DNA of 64,000 bases from Ferrovibrio terrae_B (GTDB taxonomy: Bacteria; Pseudomonadota; Alphaproteobacteria; Ferrovibrionales; Ferrovibrionaceae): contig NZ_CALRUC010000004.1 of NCBI RefSeq assembly GCF_943371255.1, positions 1 through 64,000 on the forward strand, given 5' to 3'. Positions 49,827 to 58,914 of the stretch are shown piece by piece (the first letter of the stretch is position 1; every line of letters begins with the position of its first letter). The notes beneath the pieces are model-generated. The model worked only from the letters and a program-made list of their open reading frames with translations. It made no database searches and was not told the DNA's origin. The position numbers and the translations under genes are program-made.

Positions 49827-51011
49827 TTACCGGTTCAGTTCCTTCATCCCGCGCTCCAGGCCTTGCAGGGTGAGCGGGAACATGCGGTTGCCCATGATCT
49901 GGCGCACCACCTGCACCGAGGGCGTGAAGTCCCAGTATTTTTCCTGCACCGGGTTGAGCCAGATCGCCTTCGGATAGGTGTCGATCAGGCGCTGCATCCA
50001 CACCGCGCCCGCTTCCTCATTCCAGTGCTCGACGCTGCCGCCCGGCTGCACGATCTCATAAGGGCTCATGGTGGCGTCGCCGACGAAGATCAGCTTGTAG
50101 TCATGCTGGTAGGTGCGCAGCATCTCGAAGGTGGGCAGGAATTCGCTGTGGCGACGGCGATTGTCCTTCCACAGCTTCTCGTAGACGCAATTGTGGAAGT
50201 AGAAAAACTCCATATGCTTGAACTCGGCGCGCGCCGCCGAGAATAGCTCTTCGGTGACGCGGATATGGTCGTCCATCGAGCCGCCGATATCGAACAGCAG
50301 CAGCACCTTCACCTTGTTATGCCGCTCGGGCACCATCTTGATATCGAGATAGCCGGCATTGGCCGCGGTCGACTTGATGGTGTCGGGCAGGTCGAGTTCC
50401 AGGTCGGCGCCGTCGCGGGCGAATTTGCGCAGGCGGCGCATCGCCACCTTGATGTTGCGGGTGCCCAGCTCCACGCTGTCGTCCAGGTTCTTGTATTCGC
50501 GCTTGTCCCACACCTTCACGGCGCGGCGGTTGCGCGATTTGTCCTGGCCGATGCGCACGCCTTCGGGATTGTAGCCATAGGCCCCGAAGGGCGATGTGCC
50601 GGCGGTGCCGATCCATTTGTTGCCGCCCTGGTGGCGGCCTTTCTGCTCTTCGAGGCGCTGCTTCAGCGTCTCCATCAGCTTGTCCCAGCCGCCGAGCGCC
50701 TCGATCTGCGCCATTTCTTCCGGCGTCAGTACTTTCTCGGCCAGCTTGCGCAGCCATTCCTCGGGAATCTCGGCGGTGATCTCGGCGCCGGCACCGGCAA
50801 ACTGCAGGCCGTTGAAGCACTGGCCGAACACGCGGTCGAACTTGTCGAGATTGCGCTCGTCCTTCACCAGGGCGGTGCGCGACAGGTAATAGAAATCCTC
50901 GACGCGGTATTCGGCCACGTTCTTGTCCATCGCCTCGATCAGCGTGAGGTATTCCCGCAGGGTGGCGGGGACTTTCGCCTTGCGCAGTTCGAGGAAGAAA
51001 TTGATGAACAT
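49827..51011 (-). CDS. VWA domain protein (CoxE-like)
   Basis: A 394-residue protein with a C-terminal von Willebrand A domain. The MIDAS-type loop is FDIGGSMDDH near residue 240, where the usual DxSxS is DxGGS. N-terminus KAKVPATLREYLTLIEAMD is typical of VWA proteins paired with MoxR ATPases. The pair usually acts as a metal-inserting or complex-remodelling chaperone; no client gene is adjacent. It begins 20 nt after the moxR stop. Confidence 0.9.
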   Translation of the reverse strand: MFINFFLELRKAKVPATLREYLTLIEAMDKNVAEYRVEDFYYLSRTALVKDERNLDKFDRVFGQCFNGLQFAGAGAEITAEIPEEWLRKLAEKVLTPEEMAQIEALGGWDKLMETLKQRLEEQKGRHQGGNKWIGTAGTSPFGAYGYNPEGVRIGQDKSRNRRAVKVWDKREYKNLDDSVELGTRNIKVAMRRLRKFARDGADLELDLPDTIKSTAANAGYLDIKMVPERHNKVKVLLLFDIGGSMDDHIRVTEELFSAARAEFKHMEFFYFHNCVYEKLWKDNRRRHSEFLPTFEMLRTYQHDYKLIFVGDATMSPYEIVQPGGSVEHWNEEAGAVWMQRLIDTYPKAIWLNPVQEKYWDFTPSVQVVRQIMGNRMFPLTLQGLERGMKELNR

Positions 51012-51031
51012 GGCGGCCTCGTTTTAAAGGC

Positions 51032-51877
51032 TTAGTTCCGTTCGCGGCGGGCGATGAAGGCCAGCCGCTCGAACAGATGCACATCCTGCTCGTTCTTCAG
51101 CAGCGCGCCGGCCAGCGGCGGGATCAGCTTGCCCTGGTCCTTGGTGCGCAGCGCATCGGCCGGCAGGTCTTCCGCCATCAGCAGCTTGAGCCAGTCGAGC
51201 AGTTCGGAGGTGGAGGGCTTTTTCTTCAGGCCGGGCGTCTCGCGGATGTCGTAGAAGACATTCAGCGCGTCGCGCACCAGGTTTTTCTGCACGCCGGGAT
51301 AATGCACCTCAATGATCTCTTCCATGGTCTCGCGCTCGGGGAAGCGGATGTAGTGGAAGAAGCAGCGGCGCAGGAAGGCGTCGGGCAGTTCCTTCTCGTT
51401 ATTCGAGGTGATGATCATGATCGGGCGCACGGTCGCCTTCACGGTCTCGTTCGTCTCGTAGACGAAGAATTCCATGCGGTCGAGTTCAAGCAGCAGATCG
51501 TTGGGGAATTCAATATCGGCCTTGTCGATCTCGTCGATCAGCAGCACCGGCCGCTGCGGCGCCGTGAAGGCGTCCCACAGCTTGCCCTTTTTGATGTAGT
51601 TGCCGATGTCCTTGACGCGCTCGTCGCCCAGCTGGCTGTCGCGCAGGCGCGACACGGCATCGTATTCATACAGGCCCTGCTGCGCCTTGGTGGTCGACTT
51701 CACATGCCAGGTCAGCAGCGGGGCGTTCAGCGCCCTGGCGATCTCGATGGCCAGCACGGTCTTGCCGGTGCCCGGCTCGCCCTTCACCAGCAGGGGCCGC
51801 TCCAGCGTGATGGCGGCATTCACCGCCACCTTGAGGTCGTTGGTGGCGACATAGGACTCGGTACCAGTGAACTTCAT
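51032..51877 (-). CDS. MoxR family AAA+ ATPase
   Basis: A 281-residue AAA+ chaperone ATPase. Walker A GEPGTGKT is at 33-40, Walker B VLLIDEIDKAD near 110-120, sensor-1 region MIITSNNEKELPDAFLRRC near 155-173. Upstream partner of the VWA protein in a two-gene operon. MoxR/VWA systems mature metalloenzymes or remodel complexes; the client is unknown here. Confidence 0.93.
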   Translation of the reverse strand: MKFTGTESYVATNDLKVAVNAAITLERPLLVKGEPGTGKTVLAIEIARALNAPLLTWHVKSTTKAQQGLYEYDAVSRLRDSQLGDERVKDIGNYIKKGKLWDAFTAPQRPVLLIDEIDKADIEFPNDLLLELDRMEFFVYETNETVKATVRPIMIITSNNEKELPDAFLRRCFFHYIRFPERETMEEIIEVHYPGVQKNLVRDALNVFYDIRETPGLKKKPSTSELLDWLKLLMAEDLPADALRTKDQGKLIPPLAGALLKNEQDVHLFERLAFIARRERN

Positions 51878-51991
51878 TGCGGGCTTCCCGGATTCTGCAA
51901 AAGACAGCGGATGGGGAAGACGCTAGGTCGCCACCCCGCGCTTCGCAAGCCGTGACGTTACGTCAACGGCGGCCGGCAACGACCAGACAGC

Positions 51992-52630
51992 CTAATTGGT
52001 GGTCTTGTAGTTGATGCAGATCTTGGTTTTTTCGGCGGTATCGACCGCTTCGCCGGTATTGCCGCAGGTGCCGCCGGTCAGGTCGGTCACGGACTGGGTG
52101 TTCACACAGAACAGCGAGCAGTCCTGGCAGACGCCGAATTCGTTGATCTGGTTGCGGCTCTGCAGATCATGCAGCAGGCGGGTCAGGCCCTTCACCATCT
52201 GGATGCCAAGCTCGTCGGCGATTTCCAGCGTGGCCTGTTCCAGGGTCTGCATCGGATCCTTGGCCAGCATGGTCTGGCCGGCCTCGGTGAGGCAGAGATC
52301 GACCTGGCGGCGGTCCTCGGTTTTCTTGCAGCGGGTGATCAGGCCCTTCGATTCCAGGGCGATCAGGGTCTGGGAGACGGTCCCCTTGGTGGCGCCGAGA
52401 TAGTCGGCCAGCGCGGTGGGGGAGCGGGAATACTTGTTGGCCTGGGCGATAAAACGCAGCGCTTCCCACTGGGCGGGGTTCAGGCCATTGGCGAACTGCA
52501 GCTCGCGGGTCAACCGCCCAAGGCGGTCGAGCAGGATGATAACCCTTTGAGCCAGCGCAGTTTTTTCGCTTTGGCCGGAGCCTATGCCGGTTGTTCCGGC
52601 CAGGGCGTGAAGGGGATCGGTGATCGGCAT
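51992..52630 (-). CDS. MarR family regulator with cysteine-rich C-terminal tail
   Basis: A 212-residue winged-helix regulator. The MarR core includes NPAQWEALRFI, LADYLGATKGTVSQTLIALESKGLI (given by its ends) and the wing CKKTEDRRQVDLCLTEAG. After about residue 160 an extra tail carries FGVCQDCSLFC, then GGTCGNTGE and KICINY: five cysteines including CxxC, suggesting a zinc or redox site. ATG 52630 is preferred; a longer frame upstream crosses the operator. Divergent from rpoH, with a GTATCG-aca-CGATAC dyad between them. Confidence 0.87.
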   Translation of the reverse strand: MPITDPLHALAGTTGIGSGQSEKTALAQRVIILLDRLGRLTRELQFANGLNPAQWEALRFIAQANKYSRSPTALADYLGATKGTVSQTLIALESKGLITRCKKTEDRRQVDLCLTEAGQTMLAKDPMQTLEQATLEIADELGIQMVKGLTRLLHDLQSRNQINEFGVCQDCSLFCVNTQSVTDLTGGTCGNTGEAVDTAEKTKICINYKTTN

Positions 52631-52696
52631 CACAGTTTTGTTTCGACTCGCTAATACCCCTTGCCAGTGCGGCGAGGGCAGGCGTATCGTGAGATT

Positions 52697-52711
52697 GTAT
52701 CGACACGATAC
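52697..52711. promoter_or_regulatory. putative MarR operator between marR and rpoH
   Basis: Palindrome GTATCG-ACA-CGATAC at 52697-52711, with an extra GTATCG half-site at 52684-52689. A plausible rpoH promoter TTGCCA-N18-TATCGT (52661-52690) overlaps the extra half-site. Confidence 0.5.
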
Positions 52712-52786
52712 TAACAACGCTTCGCCCGACCGGCAGTCCAAGGAACCTAGTGCAGGACCGGGCGAAAGTCGATGGAGGACATATAA

Positions 52787-53713
52787 ATGGCCATCGCATC
52801 CGCCCCCCGGACCCTGGACACCGCCGACCGGCGCTACCTGTCCACTGTCATGACCAAAGCCATGCTGACAGAGGAAGAGGAATTACACCTCGCCCGTCGC
52901 TGGCGCGTTGATGGAGATCAAAAGGCCATGCAGAAGCTGGTAACGGCTTATCTGCGCCTGGTGGTCGCCAGCTCGACCCGTTTCCGCAATTACGGCCTGG
53001 CAATGCCCGACCTGATCCAGGAGGGCAATATCGGCCTGATGCTGGCGGTGAACCGTTTCGACCCCGAGCGCGGCGTGCGCTTTTCCACCTATGCATCCTG
53101 GTGGATCCGCTCGTCGATCCAGGAATATGTGCTGCGCAACTGGTCGATCGTGCGGTCGGGCACCTCGGCCGGCCAGAAGGCGCTGTTCTTCAACCTGCGC
53201 TGGCTGCGCGCCAAGCTGGAGCGGGCCGGTGGCGGCACGGTGACGCTGGACAATGCCACGCGCGATGAAATCGCCACGGCGCTCAAGGTATCGCCGAATG
53301 ACGTGACCAACATGGCCCAGCGCCTGTCGGCCCGCGACCATTCGCTGAACGAGACCGTGGGCGGCGAGGAGGGCGGCGACGCCTTCCAGGACTTCCTGGT
53401 CGATCCGGGCCCTAACCCTGAGGAAATCGTCACCACCAAGCTGGATGGCGGTTTGCGGCGGGAATGGCTGACGGAATCGCTCAAGGAGCTGAACGCACGT
53501 GAGCAGATGATCATCGTCGAGCGCATGCTGACCGACGAGAAGGCCACCCTGGAAGAGCTGGGCGGCAAGCTCGGCGTCACCAAGGAACGCGTGCGCCAGA
53601 TCGAGACCAAGGCCTTCCGCAAGCTGCAGAATGCCGTGCATCGCAAGGCCAAGCTGGCCGGCGAGAAGCTGGCCCCGATGCTGGATGACATGAGCCACAT
53701 GGCCCCGGCGTGA
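52787..53713 (+). CDS. rpoH: RNA polymerase sigma-32 factor RpoH
   Basis: A 308-residue alternative sigma factor for heat-shock and related stress promoters. Region 2 contains YLRLVVASSTRFRNYGLAMPDLIQEGNIGLM (given by its ends) and FSTYASWWIRSSIQEY; the RpoH box is GQKALFFNLRWL near residue 125; region 4 has LEELGGKLGVTKERVRQIE. GGAGG lies 10 nt before the ATG. Alphaproteobacteria often have two RpoH paralogues; which one this is cannot be decided. A GC-rich hairpin (53716-53732) follows the stop. Confidence 0.95.
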   Translation: MAIASAPRTLDTADRRYLSTVMTKAMLTEEEELHLARRWRVDGDQKAMQKLVTAYLRLVVASSTRFRNYGLAMPDLIQEGNIGLMLAVNRFDPERGVRFSTYASWWIRSSIQEYVLRNWSIVRSGTSAGQKALFFNLRWLRAKLERAGGGTVTLDNATRDEIATALKVSPNDVTNMAQRLSARDHSLNETVGGEEGGDAFQDFLVDPGPNPEEIVTTKLDGGLRREWLTESLKELNAREQMIIVERMLTDEKATLEELGGKLGVTKERVRQIETKAFRKLQNAVHRKAKLAGEKLAPMLDDMSHMAPA

Positions 53714-53714
53714 T

Positions 53715-53740
53715 CCCGGCTTGAAGCCGGGACGTTAAAA
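53715..53740 (+). terminator. possible rpoH terminator
   Basis: CCCGGCTT-GA-AAGCCGGG-like stem (TCCCGGCTTGAAGCCGGGA) two nucleotides after the rpoH stop, followed by CGTTAAAAG; no proper T-run, so it may be a weak or Rho-assisted terminator. Confidence 0.5.
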
Positions 53741-53828
53741 GGCGCCCAAGTGTTTGCAGGCGTGGCCGGAATATCGGTCACGCCTGCTTGACATCGGGGG
53801 TGGTGAAGGGTAAACCGCCTGCCGCCGC

Positions 53829-53905
<77 letters not shown>

Positions 53906-54023
53906 TTTTCCCCGCGGGCACCTTTCCTCATAATCCGATCGTTGCGTTGCCCGCCCGGGCCGCCCGAATCCGTGCCTTCGTACACGGATCGATTCGCCCC
54001 AAAATCCTCTCGCGAGTGATTCT

Positions 54024-54047
54024 CAAAAAGCCGAAAATCGGTTTTTG
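54024..54047 (+). terminator. possible tRNA-Asp terminator
   Basis: AAAAAGCCG-AAAAT-CGGTTTTT: a short CCG/CGG stem flanked by complementary A and T tracts with one bulged G. It could stop the tRNA transcript before the nuo promoter region. Confidence 0.4.
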
Positions 54048-54085
54048 GCCGGCAACTTGCGGGCTTTTTCCATCACGGGCGCGTG

Positions 54086-54114
54086 TTGCGGCGCGGCACG
54101 GAACCGGCTAGAAC
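54086..54114 (+). promoter_or_regulatory. candidate nuo operon promoter
   Basis: TTGCGG (54086-54091), 17-bp spacer, TAGAAC (54109-54114), about 65 nt before nuoA. A moderate sigma-70-type match, the best seen in the 273-nt gap after tRNA-Asp. Confidence 0.35.
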
Positions 54115-54178
54115 AGCCCGGAACTCGGGTGGGGTGGGACCGGCCCGGGCAGAACGCTTTTTTCGGAGGGGAATGACC

Positions 54179-54544
54179 GTGGACGCCCTGCTACGGGAAT
54201 ATCTGCCGATCCTGCTTTTCCTTGGCCTGGCCATCGCGCTGGCCGTGATTCTGGCCCTGCTGCCCTTCGTGGCGGCCAAGCGCGCGCCGGACCCTGAGAA
54301 GAATTCCACTTACGAGTGCGGCTTTGAGCCCTTCGGCGATTCGCGCAAGCAGTTCGACGTGCGCTTCTACCTCGTCGCCATCCTGTTCATCATCTTCGAC
54401 CTGGAAGTGGCCTTCCTGTTTCCCTGGGCGATCAGCCTGGGTGAGATCGGCGTCTATGGCTTCTGGTCGATGATGGTCTTCCTCGGTGTCCTCACCATCG
54501 GCTTCATCTACGAATGGAAGAAGGGGGCGCTGGAGTGGGAATGA
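54179..54544 (+). CDS. nuoA: NADH-quinone oxidoreductase subunit A
   Basis: A 121-residue membrane subunit of complex I with three helices. STYECGFEPFGDSRKQFDVRFYL (given by its ends) near residue 43 is the family signature, followed by IIFDLEVAFLFPWA. GTG 54179 is preferred over ATG 54173 because GGAGGG (54165-54170) lies 8 nt away rather than 2. First gene of the nuo operon; the stop overlaps nuoB by ATGA. Confidence 0.96.
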   Translation: MDALLREYLPILLFLGLAIALAVILALLPFVAAKRAPDPEKNSTYECGFEPFGDSRKQFDVRFYLVAILFIIFDLEVAFLFPWAISLGEIGVYGFWSMMVFLGVLTIGFIYEWKKGALEWE

Positions 54545-55119
54545 GCAACGCCATGCAGACGACCACGCCGACCACCCCCCAGAAACTTTCCGGGACGGAT
54601 ACCGCCCTGCAGCTGGGGTCGGACCAGGACGGCTTCTACAAGGATCTGTCCGACGAACTGGCCGACAAGGGCGTGGTGATTTCCTCGCTCGACAAGCTGG
54701 CCAACTGGGCCCGCACCGGCTCGCTCTGGCCGATGACCTTCGGCCTGGCCTGCTGCGGCGTCGAGATGATCCATGCCTATATGGCGCGCTACGATCTCGA
54801 CCGCTTCGGTTCGATGCCGCGGGCCTCGCCCCGCCAGTCCGATGTGATGATCGTTGCCGGCACGCTGACCAACAAGATGGCGCCGGCCCTGCGCAAGCTC
54901 TACGACCAGATGGCCGAGCCGCGCTACGTGATCTCGATGGGCAGCTGCGCCAATGGCGGCGGCTATTATCACTATTCCTATTCGGTGGTGCGCGGTTGTG
55001 ACCGCATCGTGCCGGTCGACGTTTACGTCCCCGGTTGCCCGCCGACCGCCGAAGCGCTGGTCTACGGTCTTCTGCAGCTGCAGAAGAAGATCTGGCGCAC
55101 CGGCACGATTGCCCGCTGA
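54541..55119 (+). CDS. nuoB: NADH-quinone oxidoreductase subunit B
   Basis: A 192-residue peripheral-arm subunit carrying iron-sulfur cluster N2 next to the quinone site. Ligand cysteines are C71-C72 (LACCGVEM), C136 (GSCANGG) and C166 (PGCPP). A variable, Thr-rich N-terminus precedes the core. Coupled to nuoA by ATGA. Confidence 0.98.
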   Translation: MSNAMQTTTPTTPQKLSGTDTALQLGSDQDGFYKDLSDELADKGVVISSLDKLANWARTGSLWPMTFGLACCGVEMIHAYMARYDLDRFGSMPRASPRQSDVMIVAGTLTNKMAPALRKLYDQMAEPRYVISMGSCANGGGYYHYSYSVVRGCDRIVPVDVYVPGCPPTAEALVYGLLQLQKKIWRTGTIAR

Positions 55120-55129
55120 GGGACGCGAC

Positions 55130-55768
55130 ATGACCGACAGCAAGGCAATCTTGCGCGAACAGGAACAGGCACTGCGCGACCTGGCCGACCATCTCGCCGC
55201 CGGCCTCGGCGCCGACGTGCTGGAGAGCAGCATCGCGCTGGGCGAGCTGACCATCCAGGTGCCGGCCGAGCGCATCGTCAAGGTGCTCACCTTCCTGCGC
55301 GATGACGGCAACTGCCAGTTCACCGAGCTGGTCGACCTTACCGGCCTCGACTGGCCGGAGCGCGCCAAGCGCTTCGACGTCGTCTACCACCTGCTCAGCA
55401 TGAAGCTGAACCAGCGCATCCGCATCAAGGCGCAGACCGACGAAGAGACGCCGGTGCCGTCGGTTGTCGGTGTCTACTCTGCCGCCAACTGGTTCGAGCG
55501 CGAGACCTGGGACATGTATGGCGTGATGTTCGCCGGTCATCCCGACTTGCGCCGCATCCTGTCGGATTATGGTTTCGAGGGACATCCGCTGCGCAAGGAT
55601 TTCCCGCTCACCGGCTATATCGAAGTGCGCTACGACGAGGCGCAGAAGCGCGTGGTGTATGAGCCCGTGCAGCTGACCCAGGAATTCCGCCGCTTCGATT
55701 TCATGAGCCCGTGGGAAGGCGCGAAATACGTGCTGCCGGGCGACGAAAAGGCCGAGGGGCAGAAGTAA
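55130..55768 (+). CDS. nuoC: NADH-quinone oxidoreductase subunit C
   Basis: A 212-residue 30-kDa-type subunit, separate from NuoD. ERETWDMYGVMFAGHPDLRRILSDYGFEGHPLRKDFPLTGY (given by its ends) near residues 123-163 is the family signature. ATG 55130 lies 10 nt after the nuoB stop; the longer frame upstream overlaps nuoB. Followed by nuoD after one nucleotide. Confidence 0.97.
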   Translation: MTDSKAILREQEQALRDLADHLAAGLGADVLESSIALGELTIQVPAERIVKVLTFLRDDGNCQFTELVDLTGLDWPERAKRFDVVYHLLSMKLNQRIRIKAQTDEETPVPSVVGVYSAANWFERETWDMYGVMFAGHPDLRRILSDYGFEGHPLRKDFPLTGYIEVRYDEAQKRVVYEPVQLTQEFRRFDFMSPWEGAKYVLPGDEKAEGQK

Positions 55769-55769
55769 C

Positions 55770-56948
55770 ATGGCCGAAGTCACAATCGCCAACTACATGG
55801 TCAACTTCGGGCCGCAGCATCCGGCAGCCCATGGCGTGCTGCGCCTGGTGATGGAACTCGACGGCGAAATCGTCGAGCGCTGCGATCCGCATATCGGCCT
55901 GCTGCATCGCGGCACCGAGAAGCTGATCGAGCACAAGACCTATCTGCAGGCGGTGCCGTATTTCGACCGCCTCGATTACGTCGCGCCGATGAACCAGGAG
56001 CACGCCTTCGCGCTCGCCACCGAGCGCCTGCTCGGCCTGGAAGTGCCGGCGCGCGGCCAGGCGGTGCGCGTGCTGTTCGCCGAGATCGGCCGTCTGCTCA
56101 ACCATCTGCTCAACGTGACCACCCACGCCCTCGACTGCGGTGCCATGACGCCGGCGCTGTGGGGCTTCGAAGAGCGCGAGAAGCTGATGGAATTCTACGA
56201 GGGCGTTTCCGGCGCCCGCATGCATGCTGCGTATTTCCGTCCCGGCGGCGTGCACCAGGACATGCCCAAGGGCATGGACGAGGCCATCGTCAATTACCTG
56301 CCGCGCATGCTGAAGGTCATCGACGATATCGAAGGCCTGCTGACCGAGAATCGCATCTATCGCCAGCGCAATGTCGATATCGGCGTGATCGATGCCAAGG
56401 ATGCGATGGATTGGAGCTTCTCCGGTGTCATGCTGCGCGGCTCGGGCGTCGCCTGGGATCTGCGCAAGTCGCAGCCCTATGACGGTTACGAGAAGTATGA
56501 GTTCGACATTCCGGTCGGCAAGAACGGCGACTGCTTCGACCGTTACCTCTGCCGCATCGAGGAGATGCGTCAGAGCGCCAAGATCATCGAGCAGGTGGTC
56601 GCCAATATGCCGACCGGCCCGATCGCATCCGACGACCGCAAGGTGGTGCCGCCCAAGCGCGGCGAGATGAAGCGTTCGATGGAAGCGCTGATCCATCACT
56701 TCAAACTTTATACCGAAGGCTATCATGTGCCCGAGGGCGAGGCTTATGCCGCCGTCGAGGCGCCGAAGGGCGAGTTCGGCGTGTATCTGGTGTCGGACGG
56801 CTCGAACAAGCCGTATCGCTGCCGCATCCGCGCCCCGGGCTTCCCGCATCTGCAGGCCACCGACTTCCTGTCGAAGGGCTACATGCTGGCCGATGCCGTC
56901 TCCATCGTCGGCAACATGGATATCGTGTTCGGAGAGATCGACCGATGA
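55770..56948 (+). CDS. nuoD: NADH-quinone oxidoreductase subunit D
   Basis: A 392-residue 49-kDa subunit forming part of the quinone-binding cavity. NFGPQHPAAHGVLRLV at about 11-26 holds the quinone-site His; IGLLHRGTEKLIEHKTY and RVLFAEIGRLLNHLL follow, and the C-terminus ends DIVFGEIDR as in all NuoD. Full length. Its stop overlaps the nuoE start by 4 nt. Confidence 0.98.
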   Translation: MAEVTIANYMVNFGPQHPAAHGVLRLVMELDGEIVERCDPHIGLLHRGTEKLIEHKTYLQAVPYFDRLDYVAPMNQEHAFALATERLLGLEVPARGQAVRVLFAEIGRLLNHLLNVTTHALDCGAMTPALWGFEEREKLMEFYEGVSGARMHAAYFRPGGVHQDMPKGMDEAIVNYLPRMLKVIDDIEGLLTENRIYRQRNVDIGVIDAKDAMDWSFSGVMLRGSGVAWDLRKSQPYDGYEKYEFDIPVGKNGDCFDRYLCRIEEMRQSAKIIEQVVANMPTGPIASDDRKVVPPKRGEMKRSMEALIHHFKLYTEGYHVPEGEAYAAVEAPKGEFGVYLVSDGSNKPYRCRIRAPGFPHLQATDFLSKGYMLADAVSIVGNMDIVFGEIDR

Positions 56949-57583
56949 GTGGCGTCCATATCGCACCGCCCGAGCAGCAGCCGGCCAGCTTCGCCTTCAC
57001 GGCGGAGAATCTGGAACTGGCGAAGAAGCATATCGCCAAGTATCCGGCCGGCCGCCAGCAGAGCGCGGTGATGCCGCTGCTGGATATCGCGCAGCGTCAG
57101 CATGACAACTGGGTGCCGCAGGCCGCGATCCGCCATATCGCCGAGCTGCTCGGCATGGCGCCGATCCGCGTGCTGGAAGTCGCCAGCTTCTACACGATGT
57201 ACAACCTCGCGCCGGTCGGGAAGCATTTCATCCAGGTCTGCACCACCACACCCTGCTGGCTCGCTGGCTCGGACAAGGTGGTCAGCGCCTGCAAGAAGCA
57301 TCTCGGCCTCAATCCGGGCGAGACCTCGGCCGATGGCCAGTTCACCGTGATCGAGGTGGAATGCCTCGGCGCCTGTGTGAACGCGCCGATGCTGCAGCTG
57401 GGCGACGATTTCTACGAAGACCTCACCGAGGAAAGCACCGGCAAGATTCTCGAGGCGCTGAAGCGCGGCGAGATCCTCAAGCCCGGCCCGCAGAGCGGCC
57501 GGCTTTCGTCGGAGCCGCATGGCGGCGCCACCACCCTGACCACCTTCAATCCTGCCGGTGCCGCCGGCGGGAATGACGACTGA
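56945..57583 (+). CDS. nuoE: NADH-quinone oxidoreductase subunit E
   Basis: A 212-residue 24-kDa subunit with the [2Fe-2S] cluster N1a ligated by C99, C104 (CTTTPC), C140 and C144 (ECLGAC). After the core there is a C-terminal extension of about 40 residues rich in Gly, Pro, Ser and Thr, a feature seen in alphaproteobacterial NuoE. Coupled to nuoD by ATGA. Confidence 0.97.
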   Translation: MSGVHIAPPEQQPASFAFTAENLELAKKHIAKYPAGRQQSAVMPLLDIAQRQHDNWVPQAAIRHIAELLGMAPIRVLEVASFYTMYNLAPVGKHFIQVCTTTPCWLAGSDKVVSACKKHLGLNPGETSADGQFTVIEVECLGACVNAPMLQLGDDFYEDLTEESTGKILEALKRGEILKPGPQSGRLSSEPHGGATTLTTFNPAGAAGGNDD

Positions 57584-57597
57584 GGCGGAGCCGGATC

Positions 57598-58896
57598 ATG
57601 CTTCAGGACAAAGACCGCATCTTCACCAATCTCTACGGCCAGCAGTCGTGGCGCCTTGAGGCTGCCCGCAAGCGCGGCGACTGGGACAACACCAAGGCGC
57701 TGCTCGACAAGGGCCAGGACTGGATCATCGAGGAGATGAAGAAGTCGGCGCTGCGCGGTCGCGGCGGCGCCGGTTTCCCGACCGGCCTCAAATGGTCGTT
57801 CATGCCCAAGCAGTCCGATGGCCGCCCGAGTTATCTCGTCGTCAATGCCGACGAAGGCGAGCCGGGTACGTGCAAGGACCGCGACATGATGCGGCACGAT
57901 CCGCACAAGCTGGTCGAGGGTTGCCTGGTGGCCGGCTTCGCCATGCGCGCGGTCGCGGCCTATATCTACATCCGCGGTGAATTCTATCGCGAGGCCGAGA
58001 ACCTGCAGGGTGCCATCGACGAGGCCTATGCGGCCGGTCTGATTGGCGATAACGCCTGCGGCAGCGGCTACAAGTTCGATGTCTATGTGCATCGTGGCGC
58101 CGGCGCCTATATCTGCGGCGAGGAAACCGCGCTGATCGAAAGCCTGGAAGGCAAGAAGGGCCAGCCGCGCCTGAAGCCGCCATTCCCGGCCAATATGGGT
58201 GTCTGGGGCTGCCCGACCACGGTGAACAACGTCGAGAGCATCGCGGTGGCGCCGACCATCCTGCGCCGCGGCGGCGAGTGGTTTGCCGGCCTGGGCCGTC
58301 CGAACAACACCGGCACCAAGGTCTTCTGCATTTCCGGCCATGTGAACAAGCCGTGCAATGTCGAAGAAGAGATGGGCATCCCGCTGAAGGAGCTGATCGA
58401 GAAGCATGCCGGTGGCGTGCGCGGCGGCTGGGACAATCTGCTGGCGGTGATTCCGGGCGGTTCCTCGGTGCCGCTGCTGCCCAAGGCGATCTGCGACGAC
58501 GTGCTGATGGATTTCGATTCCCTGCGCGCGCACCGCTCCGGCCTTGGCACGGCTGCGGTCATCGTGATGGACAAGAGCACCGATGTGGTGCGTGCCATCG
58601 CGCGGCTTTCAAAGTTTTACAAGCATGAATCCTGCGGCCAGTGCACGCCGTGCCGTGAAGGCACCGGCTGGATGTGGCGCGTGATGGAGCGGCTGGTGCA
58701 GGGCCGCGCCGAGCGGCGCGAGATCGACATGCTGCTCGAAGTCACCACGCAGGTGGAAGGCCACACGATCTGCGCGCTCGGCGATGCCGCCGCGTGGCCG
58801 ATCCAGGGCCTGATCCGGCATTTCCGCGGCGAGATCGAACGCCGCATCGACGCGTATCACTCGGGCTCGCCGGTTATGCCGGCGGCGGCCGAGTAG
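57598..58896 (+). CDS. nuoF: NADH-quinone oxidoreductase subunit F
   Basis: A 432-residue 51-kDa subunit that binds NADH, FMN and cluster N3. The FMN/NADH loop GRGGAGFPTGLKW is near residues 54-66, the second glycine-rich loop GAGAYICGEETALIES near 166-181, and the cluster ligands SCGQCTPC near 345-352 plus the Cys in HTICALGD. Confidence 0.98.
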   Translation: MLQDKDRIFTNLYGQQSWRLEAARKRGDWDNTKALLDKGQDWIIEEMKKSALRGRGGAGFPTGLKWSFMPKQSDGRPSYLVVNADEGEPGTCKDRDMMRHDPHKLVEGCLVAGFAMRAVAAYIYIRGEFYREAENLQGAIDEAYAAGLIGDNACGSGYKFDVYVHRGAGAYICGEETALIESLEGKKGQPRLKPPFPANMGVWGCPTTVNNVESIAVAPTILRRGGEWFAGLGRPNNTGTKVFCISGHVNKPCNVEEEMGIPLKELIEKHAGGVRGGWDNLLAVIPGGSSVPLLPKAICDDVLMDFDSLRAHRSGLGTAAVIVMDKSTDVVRAIARLSKFYKHESCGQCTPCREGTGWMWRVMERLVQGRAERREIDMLLEVTTQVEGHTICALGDAAAWPIQGLIRHFRGEIERRIDAYHSGSPVMPAAAE

Positions 58897-58914
58897 GCGG
58901 GGGAAGGCGAAGCA

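Noticed and set aside
52631..52786. Looked for the TGATCC ECF motif upstream of rpoH, as a second RpoH can be RpoE-controlled in Rhodobacter
   Set aside because: No TGATCC with suitable spacing is present in this intergenic region.
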